Shown here one piece after another: positions 27,231 to 38,214 of a DNA stretch of 64,000 nt; the stretch's first letter is position 1, and every line of letters starts with the position of its first letter. Source of the DNA: Castor canadensis. Taxonomy: Eukaryota; Chordata; Mammalia; Rodentia; Castoridae. The notes under the pieces were generated by a model, which saw only the letters and a list, made by a program, of their open reading frames with translations, had not been told where the DNA came from and made no database searches. The position numbers and the translations under genes were made by a program. Where the stretch lies: the NCBI RefSeq assembly GCF_047511655.1, contig NC_133401.1, positions 15,966,001 through 16,030,000 on the forward strand, given 5' to 3'.

Positions 27231-29966
27231 TGGCCCCCTGCGGATCAGGGCCGGGTGGGGGCCACCCAGAGCTCGGAGACAGAACTGGGGACACAACAGA
27301 TGGGCTTCCGGGTAGCTGGGCGACCAGAAGATGGAACCTGAGGTCCCAGGGACACAGATCCAAGATCATCTAAGAGCAGTGCCTTGGGACACAGATATGA
27401 GAGCCCCAAGGATCTAGGGGTCAGTGGACCTTGGAGGACAGAGCCCAGGAGCCAAGTGGCACAGATAATGGTGGCCAATGGTACTGATATGGGGGTGTCA
27501 GGGAACCAGGGGACAGAGCCTGCCGTCCAAGGACACAGAATTAAAGCTCTGAAAATACATAGGTTATGAAGAATCCTCCCTCAAGTCTGAGAAACTGGGC
27601 TTCATGGTATCCAAAAGTGTGGGGTCAATGGGAGTGAGTGACTGAGAGAATGTCAGGAGGTGAAAATCCCGGGAATGAAATCAGGAGGCATGGGAATTAG
27701 GAGAGCAGAATTGGGGCTCTGAGCGCCCCAAGGTTAAATCACAAAGATCCAAGGAAGAAAACCAGAGGTCCTGTGACCAGATACTGCAGGTTTCCAAGAA
27801 CCAGGAGGACAGAGACCTGGCTTTCTGGGCATCCAATTATGTGTGGTCGGAAGTGATCAGGGTCCTATTTGGAATCACAAGGGCTTGGGGACTGATGGGG
27901 GAGGACAGGGAATTCTGGGACTCAAGGCTGTAGGGTGAAGTGGTATCTCCAGATGGAAGTCGTAAGGGTCCCAAGAGCTGGTGGTGGACACAGGAGCCTG
28001 AAATCCACAGGAAGGGAATCCCATGAAAGGACAGATGGCCCAGAAAGCCTGATACTATTCTCAGCCCATGTTTCAAGGATGGGGTGTCCCTTCCACAGCC
28101 ACCTCCCCAAAGCTGCGAAGAGCTTTTCTCTAGTATCCCCAGGTCTTACCCAGTTTCAGCATCTCCTACCCCATTTGTACAGCAGGTCTGCCTCTGCCTC
28201 CCAGCTCTTCCCAGTCCCTAGGCGAAAATCCATACCGCAGTTTTTCCATCTGTGCAATGGGTGGGTGTGGATTTGCCTTTTGCTTAGATCCCTTACAACG
28301 GTAGGACCTGATCAGGGTCGAGCGCCACCTCTTCTGATCCTCCTCTTTCCCCAAACCTGCTGTATCTTCACTCCAAACCTTATACATTCCTGGTTTACCC
28401 TCTTAGCCACAAAGTCACTGGGCCAAGAGGCCCTGGGGTCCCTCTGCCTGGCGATTGGTGGGGAGTCCAGCTTTAAGGGCTTCTGGTAGGAGATGGAGGT
28501 CAGACACAGAAGACAGTGACTATCAGGGCTGGGGGGAAGGAGGCTGCAGGTGCTTTAAAGGGACCTGGGGGGGGCTGCGGCTTGGCCTCACTCAGTTACT
28601 TTCTCTGTGCCCCCTTTTCCAGGATCTTTACTGCATCTGTACTCCACCCCGACTCTCAGCTCCCCCTTTTCTCTGCTGAATCCACCTGCACCCCTGTACC
28701 CGATAATGTGCCAAATGGAACACCCTCTGTCAGCCGACATTGCCATGGCTACCCATGCAGATGAGGATGGAGACACGTGAGTGACAGTTCCTTATTCGTG
28801 GGAGATGGAGGGTGAGGTGCTCAAACCTCCACAACACAGGGTGCACACAGCTCCAAAGAAGCCAAGTTAGAGTCCCATCTTCACTGCTGGCTGTGTGACC
28901 CTGAGTAAGGCCCTTTCCCTCTCTGAGCCTCAGTTTCTGCCTCCAAAAAATGGGCTCCAAAGAGCATTAGGACTGTTTTTGGAGCAATAGTTTTTTTTTT
29001 TTTCCAGAGCTGGGGATTGGACCCAGGTCCTCGGACATGCTAAGTAAGCACTGCTGTACTACTAAGCTAGCTACACTTCAGCCTCTCATTTTTTTCATCA
29101 CAACCCCAAAATGAGAATAGAGTTCATTTTTCTGATTCTCTATAGTTGGACACGAACAGCTCCTGGCACTGAGTCTGATAGATTATGTATTCAATAAATG
29201 CTGACCAATATACTTTGACGGCACTGGGATTTGAACTCAGGGCCTCAAGCTTGCTAGGCAGGAGCTCTACCACTGAGTCACTTTGCCAGCCCTTTTTGCA
29301 TTGGTTATTTTTTAAGACAGGTCTCTGAGAGAGTCTGGACCTCAGTCCTCCTATTTGTACTTCTCACAGCTGGGATGACAGGCATGCACCACCGTGCCAG
29401 CCACTGAGATGAGAACTCATGAACTTTGTGCCTAGGTTAGCCTCAAACCTCAATCTTCCTGATCTCCAACTCCTAAGTAGCTAGGATTACAGGCGTGAGC
29501 CGCCATGCCTGGCCTATTAGTATTCAAGAGGATCTCAACTTCAAGGCCAACCTGGGCTACATAGTGAGAAAAGGGGGGAAAAATCACACAGAATGAAACA
29601 ATATTCACCCCCACTTCGTGAGGTCTAATTTGATCTTTTCTATTCTAGTTTACTTCATTGTTTCCTTGTCACGGCCCACTAAATTAATGTGACAATCCCC
29701 TAAACTGATTTCGCAACCCCCCTGGTTGTCACCTAGGAATCTGCACAGGAGGGTTTAGCTCTGTGTCTAGCACAAAATAAGCACTCAGTACAACTGACCA
29801 CCAGGACTACTGTCTTGTTTTTTGGCTGTACTCGGGTTTGAACTCAGGGTCTCTTGCTTGCTAGGCAGGTGCTCTATCACTTGAGCCAAGTCCCCAGCCC
29901 AGCCCAGACCCTGGGATTGACTCCCAGCTGGCCACTTTTCCCCCTTCTGTGCCTCAGTTTCCCTCT

Positions 29967-30002
<36 letters not shown>

Positions 30003-33000
30003 ACTGGGTCTTGAACTCAGGGCTTCACTATTGCTAGGCAGGCGCTTTTTCTGCTTGAGCCACTCCACCAACCCTTCTATGTGATCATTTTTTTCCAGAT
30101 AGGGTCTCTCAAACTACTTCCCCGGGCTGGCTTCTAACTCCGATCCTCCTGATCTCTGCCTCCTGAGAAGCTAGGATTGCAGGTGTGAGCCCAGTGCTCA
30201 GCTCAGTTTCCCTCTCTGTAAAACCTGATGAACTGAGATGATTTATACAAAGCAGTGAGAACTGGTTTGGGGGCTGGGAACCAGAGGCAGAGATGAACAG
30301 ATCGTTTCTGCAGAGAACATATTAGGTGACTTCATGTCTCTAAGCTCAGTTTCCCCATTTGCAAACCAGGTCTTACCATAGCGCCTTTCACGATTAGCAC
30401 TCAGTGCAATGACTGATGTACACAAAGACAGTGTGCAAAGAGTAAGCGCTCATACTTGGGAGTGGGTAGTGTTTAAACAGAGCTCCTGGGTGGTGGAGGA
30501 GAAAGTGCCTGAGAGTCATAAAGAATCAGTAAATCCTAGCTGTCCTGTGCTGGGCACCTCTGGAGGTCACTTAAGAAGCAGGTTTAGTTTGTGTGTCCAG
30601 CCCCAAGGGGGGAGTTGTCTGTGGCCTCCAAGTAGGGTGCAAGCAAGAGGACAACAGGCCCTCCAGGCTCCAGCCCCAGCCCGCTTACCCCTGTTCCCGT
30701 CCCCCCTCCCTCTCCCCCAATGCAAACACTTCTGCCTCAGCTGCCTGTCGGGGAAATCCCTTCCCGCAGAGCGCGACCGCAGCCCAGCTGCTCTGCCTCC
30801 CCCACGTCAGCACCCTTCACTCGCTCACCTCCCCCTCCCCGCGCTCCCTCCGACCTTAACCCCTTCCGCTGGGGCCTAGACTTTACCGGAAAGGACAGCC
30901 CCAGCCTCAGCCACCAGCCCAGCCCCACTCCACTCGGGGCGGGGGTGGGCAGGGAACGTTAAGTCTGTGTCCCCAAAGAAGCAAGGTCCTGGAGGCTGGC
31001 TGGACTTTCAGCTCTTTTTAAGTCAATAAGAGGCTTGGGAACAACTAGATCCCAAATTGATTAGGAGCTAGAAATCAAGGTCCCCAAAAGAGTGGGCCCA
31101 TGCTCTGTGCCCACAGGGCAGAAGTTGGGGTGCTATATATACTCCTTGATCTCCAAGAGTGTTGGGACAAAAGGGGGGATAGCTTCAGGACTTGGCGCCC
31201 AGAGAGGCCTCAGGGGCAAGATCAGTTGCATGAATTTGCAGAATCCCCAGACAGCACACAGCAGAACGTTAAACTGGACCCCAGGGGGCGGGGGGGTTGG
31301 GGAATGAGGGGGTTGTACCACGCATGCGCCAGGCCATGGGTTCCAGCCCCAGCTCGGGAAAATAATCAATATAAAATGAATACTCGTGCAATCACACCGT
31401 GGTACGTGTGCTGTGAAACTGGTCGTGCCTAGGGGCCTGCAAGTCTGTGTCTCCAAAGGGGCAAGGGTGGGGATGCAGGGTTCGGGGGTGGTGGGGGGGG
31501 CAAGGAAGGGAAGCGCAACTGGAAGACCTAGAGCTCAAAATGACTGGGAAGTCCACATTCTCAAAGAAGAGTTGTGGCGCTGTGTTCTCAGCTCCCAAGA
31601 GACTTTGGGGGTGGATGGCAGGATATAGGGGGGACAGGGAGCCAGTTGGAGTCTGAGCCCAACGGGGTGGAGCGCCAGAGGGGCCCCCAGGCTAAAGAAC
31701 TCTGGGTTTTGTCCCTCCAGGAAGCCCTTCCTCCCCCGCCCCATTTGATAAATGGATGTTGGGGTGCGGGGGGGGGAATGACTGGGTAGATCCCCGGCGG
31801 GACAGACTTCCCTCCCCCGGGAGCAGGAAGCGGAGCCCCGCCCGACAGACCTGTTACTGGAAGTCCGAGGGCTGGGCCGCCCCTCCCGTCCCCACTTCCT
31901 CCAGCCCCGCCCCACCCCCTGCGGCCCGCGCGTTTATGGGAACTCAGGCCTGGACGATTTCTCTGAAATCATTCAGCTGCTCTGCCCTTACTTAACCCCG
32001 CCCGCCCTGAGACGGACCCAGGCCTGGTGTCCAGGGAGATGTAGGGAAGCAAGGGGTAAGGGGGTCCCAAGGACCCCTGGTGCAGAGCCAGCCCCTCCCC
32101 CAACATTTTCTGTTTACATTTGGCTTTCGTGGATCAAATCCAAGTTCAAGGATTCACCTGTATAATCCGTCCTGGCATGTGGCACTACTGTGGACAGTAC
32201 TTCCCAGGGGAGGAAAAGTGGGGCTCCTACAGCAACGTGACTTTTCCCTGGCTCCCACTAGGGGGCGCTGTGGCCGATTTTGCACCCCTGGTAAGCTGAG
32301 TCCCACCAAAGCCCGCCCGGGTCCCAGGATTCCCCCACTCAGAATCACCCGGAGAAGTTGAATCCATCTGTGGATTCCGGGTGCTCATGGCACTGTTGGG
32401 GGGAGCCACAGCTTTCCTGCCTTAGCAAGGTCCTGGTGTCCCCAGCTCTGTCCCCCCACCCCAGGCAACCACATGTTCGTACATGCTTGTCAGTGCTGAA
32501 TGGTTCTTCCAAGCTGGGGTCCCTGGGAAGCGACACTGAAGAGAGCTCTCCCATCAACACCTATGGGGAAGAAATCCGGTGAGGGCAGAGGGAGAAGCTG
32601 AGTTTCCTGTCCACAGGGTCTCAGTCTCCCACAGGCAATGTGGAAGCTGGGTGCCTTTCAGAATTGGAACCAGGAAGCTGGGGCTCCCTGTGACAGCATT
32701 GAGCAGTCCCTGGGGGTGCTGGCAGGTGCCCACATCCCCACAGGGCATGACCTTGGGCAAACAGGTCTCTTTGGCTAAGGGGTAATTCCCGGGTTGTCTG
32801 AGAGCTGATGACCCCATAACCTAGATCAATGAGTCCTTCGAGGCTGGGTATGGTGGCAAATGACTATATATAGCAGAGATTGCGAGGATCAAGGTTGGAA
32901 TCAAGGTTGGAAGCCAGGCTAGGCAAAAAGTTAGCGAGATCCTATGTCAAAACAACAAAAAAAAACTGGATATGGTGGTGTGCACCTGTCATCCCAGCTA

Positions 33001-36000
33001 CTCAGGAATCATAAGCACAAGGATCGAAATCCATTCTAGCCCAGACAAAAACAGGAGGCCATACTTAAAAAATAACTAGAGCAAAAAAATGGCTGTGGTG
33101 CAAATGGTAGAGTTCCTGTCTAGCAAACATGAGTTCAAACCCCACTAGTGGAAAAAAAAAAAAGTGTCCTTCAATCTAGAAAATGGTTCTAGACTTAGAA
33201 GTCCAGTTCCAGAGCAATGACCGCTTTCCCACTTTTAGTCAAAGCTGTGCTCCCGCTGACATCTGGGGAAGACTGTTCCAGGCAGGGAACAACTCTGCAA
33301 GCACACTTGCTATGTCTGAAGTGCACAGATGGAGGCCAGTGTGGGCACCGCAGAGCCAGGGGAAGCAAGGAGGTGTGGTCAAGGGAGATCCAACAGGGGA
33401 AAAGAGATTACATAGACTTGGGAGGCTGAGGCAGGAGGATGGAAATTTCAAGGCCAGGCCCTGCCATGGCTCACATCTGTAATCCCAGCTACTCAGATTG
33501 GAGGATGGCAGTTCAAGGCTAGTCCCAGTAAAAAGTGAGACCCCCTCATCTCAACAAAAACATCTGGGCAGTGGTCGCTGCAATGTCTGTCATCCCAGCT
33601 ACTTGAAAGGAGGATCACAGTCAGAGGTCGGGCCCTGCGCAAAAATATGAGACCCTACCTGAAAAATAACTAAAGCAAAAAGGACTGGGGGTGTGGCTTA
33701 AGTGGCAGAGCACCTGCCTACTGAGCTCAAGGTCCTGAGTTCAAATTCCAGTATTGCCAAAAATGGGGGAGAGCTGTATGTGGTCAAGGTGAGGACTTTG
33801 AAGGGGGAGGCGTGTCCTTTTGGCTAGGGTGGAATAATCCAGGATGAAGCCCCAGGGTGGAGGGCAGCAGGAGGAGAAGTGTCCCATGCACATTAGAGTT
33901 AGCACTGCCAACAGTGGGGCTGAGAGGTGACGGCCCCCAACGTCTGAGACTGCTCCTGTCCCACCCTGCAGGCCTCTCCACATTGCTGTGGTGCAGGCTA
34001 ACCTGCATGCTGTCCACCGGCTAGTCAACCTTTTCCAGCATGGCGGCCGAGAGCTAGATGTCTACAATCACCTTCGGCAGGTGAGGCGGCTGCGGGCCTG
34101 GGCCTGATAGTGGAGGGGATGGGGGGCCTGGACTTGGGGCTCAACCACTCCAGGCTCTGGCTTGGATGGGGCCTTGGAAGTCCTTGATCCTGGGAGGGAT
34201 CCTGGTGAGGAGGAGGTCCTGGGGAAAGGAGAGATTGGCGGCCCCGACTTTTAGGCTCTTAGAAGAAAGGGAGGCTGCCTCTAGAATCTGGGGGAGGGGG
34301 TACCCCAAACTTCCATTCCCGGGTTAAGATGGAGGCTGGGAGGCAGGACAGGGGTGTAAGGCTAGACACCGGTCCCTCATTGTCCCTGTTTTCTAGACAC
34401 CACTCCACCTGGCTGTGATCACCACATTACCGTCTGTGGTCCGGCTCCTGGTGACAGCTGGTGCCAGCCCCATGGCGCTGGATCGCCATGGCCAGACGGC
34501 AGCTCACCTGGCGTGCGAGCACCGTAGCCCAACCTGCCTTCGGGCACTGCTGGACAGCGCGGCCCCGGGCACGGTGGATCTGGAGGCCCGCAATTACGAC
34601 GGTGAGTCCTCACTGCGAGGCAGGGTGGGGCTGTCGTTCGGGACCTGGAGGCCATCGGACTTCGCAAAGGCCCAGGCCAGGGTTTGACGACGGCTCCCCC
34701 CCTCTCAGGGCTCACTGCCCTGCACGTGGCGGTGAACAGTGAGTGCCAAGAATCGGTGCTGCTCCTGCTGGAGCGCGGCGCGGACATCGACGCTGTGGTG
34801 AGCAATGGGGCGCAGTGAGGGGCGGGGGCCTGAGCGATGGGGGGCGTGGTCAGGGGCGGGGCCGGAGGGAGGAGCGTCCCGGGTGGGCGGGGCTTGGAGT
34901 CTAACTGGACCGAGGCTGGACCAAGCGGTGGGATCCTGGCCGCCGGCTCTGCGCAAAGCTTGGGGACTCAAAGACCTCTCGTCCCCACCGCAGGACATTA
35001 AGAGCGGCCGCTCCCCGCTCATCCACGCCGTAGAAAACAACAGCCTTAGCATGGTGCAGCTGCTGCTGCAGGTGGGTCCGTCCCTTCCCTGTCCCTCCTC
35101 TGACCACAACCCAGCTGTCACCGCCGCCCCTGGCACTGACCCGCGCTTTCCACTTCGGGCTCTGGCTCGTTCTCAGCTCTCTGACTTCACTCCCCTGGCT
35201 GTCAGCTTGTCTCATTCATCCCTGGTCCCCTCAGCGGCCGTGCCCAGCCTGAGATAGCCTCGTAACCCCGCCTTCCGGCTCTGACCCTATGTCCACTCTG
35301 TCTTTCTGCCCCGACTCTATCCATGATCCCAGCCAGACCTGGGACCCTTCCCTTCAGACTGCGCCCCTACCTACATCTGCCGGTCTGGTAGCTTCCACCT
35401 TCTCTCCATCCTTTTCCTCCTCCTCCCCCTTGTCTTCCTCCTCTTTTTTTTTTTTTTTTTTTTTAAAGACAGAGTCTTGCTATGTAGTCCAGGCTATCCT
35501 TGAACTCGTAATGTAGCTCAGCCTGACCTCAAAAACTCGCGATCCTCCTGCCTTAGCTTCCCCGGTGCTGGGATGGGATTACAGTCTTGCACCACTACGC
35601 CCGGCCTAGCTTCCCGACCCCACCTAGTTCCTTTCTAAGTTCTGACCCCGCCCTTCCCTGCACCCCGAGCCCGCCCGTGGGGCTGCTGACCCACGCGTGC
35701 CGCCCCGCAGCACGGTGCCAACGTGAACGCTCAGATGTACTCGGGCAGCTCGGCGCTGCACTCGGCGTCCGGCCGCGGGCTCCTGCCGCTCGTGCGCACG
35801 CTGGTCCGCAGCGGAGCGGACAGCGGCCTCAAGAACTGTCACAACGACACGCCGCTCATGGTGGCCCGCAGCCACAGGGTAAGTGCGCGCTCCTGGGGCG
35901 CCTGTGCCCACTGGTGGGGGCGTGGCCCTGGGGAGGGGGCGTGGCCTAGGCAGGGGCGTGCGCATGCGAATCACACATTCTGCAGGTTCTTAGCAGGTGA

Positions 36001-36914
36001 GGTGCAAGGGTGCAGGGAGCCGTGTGCGTGGAGACGCGCAGGTGAGAGGCGAGGAGGACTGAGGCACAAAGAAAGAGGAGAGGACGATGGGGGGGTGAAT
36101 ATGTTCGAAGTACTTTATATGCGTATATGAAAATAGCAATGAAATCCATTAAAATTGTAAAAAAAAAAAAAAAAGTATGGGGGAGGCCTGGCTAATGGGA
36201 GCAAAGCCCTGAGTTCAAACCCTAGTAATGTCACAAAAAGCGGGGGAGGAGAGAGATGAGGAAGAATTATAGATGTATTGAATACGATCAAAATACAGTA
36301 TGTGCATGTATTGACGTGCCGCAATAAAAAGGTAATTAAAAAAGGAAAGAAGGTCCTGTCCGCCTTCACCTGCTGAGGAGAGGCCCTCAGTGGAGGTGGC
36401 GGACCCTGGCCAGAAGACCAGTGATCCAGGAGAGACAGAGAGAGGGAAGGCGGTGAAGGCAGATGTGGCCTGGGGATGACCCCCCTCTTCCCACAGGTCA
36501 TCGACATCCTCAGGGGGAAGGCCACCCGGGCTGCCTCGGCAACACAGAGGGAGCCCTCCCCGGAGCGCAGTGCCGCCACCTCCCCCGAGAGCAGCAGCCG
36601 TCTCAGCTCTAACGGTGAGTGCTCGCTTCCCCCCCCCCTCGCCCCCCCCCCGCCTGCCGCCCCAGGACCCCGCTTAGCCCAGCGCCTTCCCCCGCGCCCT
36701 CAGCCTCCTCTCTCTTCCTTCCACAGGACTTCTGTCTGCATCGCCATCCTCTTCGCCCTCCCAGTCTCCCCACAAGGACCCCCCAGGATTCCCTCTGGCT
36801 TCTCCCAACTTCTTCCTTCATCCCCCATCTCCGCCCACCTTTCTGCACTTCCCTGGGGTCCTCCGAGGCCCTGGCCGGCCGTTGCCCCCCTCCCCAACTC
36901 CAGGAGACAGCTGA
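26970..36914 (+). CDS. BCL3: BCL3, atypical nuclear I-kappaB protein (complete, 9 exons)
   Basis: BCL3 binds NF-kappaB p50 and p52 homodimers in the nucleus through ankyrin repeats and acts as a transcriptional co-activator or co-repressor (established). Exons 26970-27225, 28623-28776, 33972-34080, 34397-34601, 34709-34797, 34994-35071, 35711-35878, 36497-36614 and 36727-36911, with TGA at 36912, join without a frame break into 454 residues, the human length. The N-terminus (1-125) is proline-rich. About seven ankyrin repeats follow at residues 130-360, with TPLHIAV, TPLHLAV, TAAHLAC, TALHVAV, SPLIHAV and SALHSAS. The tail is serine/proline-rich and keeps the SPSQSP stretch that GSK3 targets in human. 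The first ATG (MPRCPAGAM) is taken because the N-terminus matches human; the in-frame Met at residue 9 is another possible start. Confidence 0.98.
27230..28620. other. BCL3 intron 1, unique sequence
   Basis: No SINE or other repeat is visible in 1.4 kb, which is unusual in this window. Many GGACACAGA-like and GGGGACAGAG phrases recur loosely between 27,280 and 27,820 and may be an old degenerate tandem repeat. Confidence 0.45.
28623..28776 (+). CDS. BCL3: BCL3 exon 2
   Basis: Residues 86-136. It encodes the second half of the N-terminal region and MEHPLSADIAMAT, then enters the first ankyrin repeat (DEDGDT). The stretch LLHLYSTPTLSSPF is the most diverged part compared with the human protein I recall. 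The donor is GTGAGT at 28777. Confidence 0.95.
28840..28965 (+). repeat. MIR piece
   Basis: 'CTGTGTGACCCTGAGTAAG' followed by 'GAGCCTCAGTTTCTGCCTCC' is the MIR left-half order. Confidence 0.7.
28985..29520 (-). repeat. ID element and three-armed SINE (reverse)
   Basis: A reversed ID lies at 28990-29090. An L2-like tail (TCAATAAATGCTGA) lies at about 29,130-29,205. A reversed composite at 29211-29515 has one tRNA-like and two B1-like arms. Confidence 0.75.
29590..29815 (-). repeat. Possible hAT-type (MER5-like) DNA transposon relic
   Basis: 'CACGGCCCACTAAATTAATG' and 'ACTGATTTCGCAACCC' resemble short non-autonomous hAT elements of the MER5 group read in reverse. There is no coding capacity. 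Confidence 0.35.
29953..30217 (-). repeat. Dimeric SINE with (CA)n tail inside a MIR, with target-site duplication
   Basis: CTCAGTTTCCCTCTCT is present at 29953-29968 and again at 30202-30217. Between the copies lie a (TG)n tract and a reversed ID-B1 dimer. Flanking MIR sequence (CTTCTGTGCCTCAG / GTAAAACCTGATGA) is continuous once the insert is ignored. Confidence 0.9.
30400..32840 (+). promoter_or_regulatory. BCL3: BCL3 intron 2 SINE-poor block, candidate enhancer region
   Basis: From about 30,400 to 32,840 only one ID-like fragment (about 31,300-31,370) interrupts unique, GC-rich sequence. A kappaB motif GGGAAATCCC lies at 30751-30760, a STAT motif TTCTCTGAA at 31959-31967 and a CTCF-type motif at 32255. 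Human BCL3 intron 2 has published NF-kappaB- and STAT3-responsive enhancers (HS3, HS4). That this block is the counterpart is inference. Confidence 0.5.
32255..32268 (+). promoter_or_regulatory. CTCF-type motif in BCL3 intron 2
   Basis: CCACTAGGGGGCGC fits the CTCF core consensus CCASYAGRKGGCRS at every position, on the + strand. Confidence 0.6.
32845..33170 (+). repeat. Three-armed composite SINE
   Basis: Left B1-like arm to about 32,950, second B1-like arm (GATATGGTGGTGTGCACCTG) to about 33,095, then a tRNA-like arm ending GTTCAAACCCCACTAG and an A run. Confidence 0.8.
33455..33765 (+). repeat. Three-armed composite SINE
   Basis: Arm 1 begins near GCTCACATCTGTAATCCC. Arm 2 begins near 33,566 and carries CTGTCATCCCAGCTACTTG. 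The tRNA-like arm is 33,687-33,750 and ends TGAGTTCAAATTCCAGTA. Confidence 0.8.
33972..34080 (+). CDS. BCL3: BCL3 exon 3
   Basis: Residues 137-173, ankyrin repeat 1 (TPLHIAVVQANLHAVHRLV) into repeat 2. The acceptor CTGCAG ends at 33971 and the donor GTGAGG starts at 34081. Confidence 0.97.
34397..34601 (+). CDS. BCL3: BCL3 exon 4
   Basis: Residues 174-241, ankyrin repeats 2-3 and the loop before repeat 4 (TPLHLAVITTLPSVVRLL, TAAHLACEHRSPTCLRALL). The donor is GTGAGT at 34602. Confidence 0.97.
34709..34797 (+). CDS. BCL3: BCL3 exon 5
   Basis: Residues 242-271, ankyrin repeat 4 (LTALHVAVNSECQESVLLLLERGADIDAV). The donor is GTGAGC at 34798. Confidence 0.97.
34994..35071 (+). CDS. BCL3: BCL3 exon 6
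   Basis: Residues 272-297, ankyrin repeat 5 (SPLIHAVENNSLSMVQLLL). It is in phase 0 at both ends, so skipping it would keep the frame. The donor is GTGGGT at 35072. Confidence 0.97.
35440..35610 (-). repeat. B1-like SINE in BCL3 intron 6 (reverse)
   Basis: A poly-T start, CTTGCTATGTAGTCCAGGCT and CACCACTACGCCCGGCC define a reversed B1 with a small internal duplication (near 35,500-35,530). Confidence 0.82.
35711..35878 (+). CDS. BCL3: BCL3 exon 7
   Basis: Residues 298-353, ankyrin repeats 6 and 7 (SALHSASGRGLLPLVRTLV, DTPLMVARSHR). It is in phase 0 at both ends. The donor is GTAAGT at 35879. Confidence 0.97.
36040..36345 (+). repeat. L1 3' UTR tails with ID-like piece in BCL3 intron 7
   Basis: 'GTGAATATGTTCGAAGTAC' with CAATGAAATCCATTAAAA and a poly-A lies at 36,090-36,175. 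A second related tail ('ACGATCAAAATACAG', 'GCAATAAAAAGG') lies at 36,245-36,345. An ID-like 3' piece is between them. Confidence 0.6.
36497..36614 (+). CDS. BCL3: BCL3 exon 8
   Basis: Residues 354-392, the end of the ankyrin domain (VIDILRGKATRAAS) and the start of the Ser/Pro-rich tail (PERSAATSPESSSRLSS). The donor is GTGAGT at 36615. Confidence 0.96.
36727..36914 (+). CDS. BCL3: BCL3 exon 9 (terminal)
   Basis: Residues 393-454 and TGA at 36912-36914. It encodes the Ser/Pro-rich tail with SPSSSPSQSP and ends PPSPTPGDS. The 3' UTR runs on to the poly(A) signal at 37303. Confidence 0.97.
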
Positions 36915-37302
36915 GAAGGATGGGGGGGGCAGATCTGGACTCATGAGGAGGGGGCCCCCTGAACCCCACGGGGCAAACCCTTCTGGAAACTGTGAAGATG
37001 TCACTCTGCCCCCCCCCCAATCTTTGGGACCATTGGTGCAGTAAGGCACATGCGCCTACAACCTGAACCCCTCTTTTGTGCATAGATCTTTCCCCATCTC
37101 CTGTCCGTGTTGTTCCCACCCCCCCACCCCCCCCATCCCCACCCCACCCAGGATTCACCCATTACTCCCTGGCACTGGCCACCTGTCTGCCATCTCCCCA
37201 CCCAAGTGTTTCCCAGAACTGGTAGAACCAGGGAACCCTCTACCCAGAGGCAGAAACTGATAACAATGTAAATTATTAGGCATTTTGTTGAATTTCTTTT
37301 GT

Positions 37303-37325
37303 AATAAACTATTTTTGTACCATAC
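37303..37325 (+). terminator. BCL3: BCL3 poly(A) signal
   Basis: A canonical AATAAA at 37303-37308 lies about 390 bases after the BCL3 stop, in AT-rich sequence, as expected for the gene's single 3' UTR. Confidence 0.88.
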
Positions 37326-37439
37326 CCCTGGCTTAGCCAGGCCTCTGTCCTGAGGAGGTCTGAATGGAGTGTGTGTGCGCACCTGTGGGCTGTGGGTGAC
37401 ATTGTGAACTTCGGAGGTGTGACTTGTAGTGTGTTTTTA

Positions 37440-38050
37440 TTTTTATTTATTTATTTAATTTGGTGGGACTGGGGTTTGAGCTCAGGGTTTCACACTTGAG
37501 TCACACCTCCAGTCCATTTTGCTCTGGTTATTTTGGAGATGGAGTCTCGAGAACTATTTGCTTGGGCTGGCCTCAAACCTCCATCCTCCTGATCTTAGAC
37601 TCCTAAGTAGCTAGCATTACAGATGTGAGCCACCAGTGCCCAGAGTGTAGTATGTTTAATCATGAATTGTCACTGGGCCACTGTTTTGACATCTTCCCAG
37701 GTAATCCTGGTACATGCCACAGTGTCCTCTTGTGTGTGGGTGTGTTTCCAAAGAACTCCAGTTTGTGGGTCCCAGGGGACCTTCAGCTGACTACAGTTCT
37801 CATGGTCTCTGGTAGCTGTTGTTTTGTTTTGTTTTCGGTTTTTGGTTTTGTTTTTTGTAGTACTGGGGCTTGAACTCAAGGCCTACACCTTGAGCCACTC
37901 CACCAGCCCTTTTTTGTGAAGGCTTTGTTTTCAAGATAGGGTCTCATGAACTATTTGCCTGGGCTGGCTTTGAACCTTGATCCCTTCTGAGGGACCTTGC
38001 TGCCTTCTGAGTAGCTAGGATTACAGGCAGGAGCCACTGGGACTCAGTTC
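37440..38050 (-). repeat. Two reversed dimeric SINEs
   Basis: Copies at about 37455-37645 and 37850-38045, each with a reversed tRNA-like box (TTTGAGCTCAGGG, CTTGAACTCAAGG) and a B1-like arm. The 200 bases between them are unassigned. Confidence 0.85.
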
Positions 38051-38214
38051 TGGGTAGCTGTGGGTGGTGTTTTTTGACTGTTCCTGAAGGGATGGTTTCC
38101 ATGTGACTTGCCTCATGTGGTGGGTCACATTTTATTCAGTGGCTTCATGGGGCCTCCTGAGAAACAACGCTTCTGCTTTGACCCCTGGTATGTCTCCATG
38201 TGACAACTGGGGTT

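Noticed and set aside
26158-27369. 403-codon minus-strand frame and 303-codon plus frame over BCL3 exon 1
   Set aside because: GC-rich, stop-poor shadows of the CpG island. The true frame matches BCL3.
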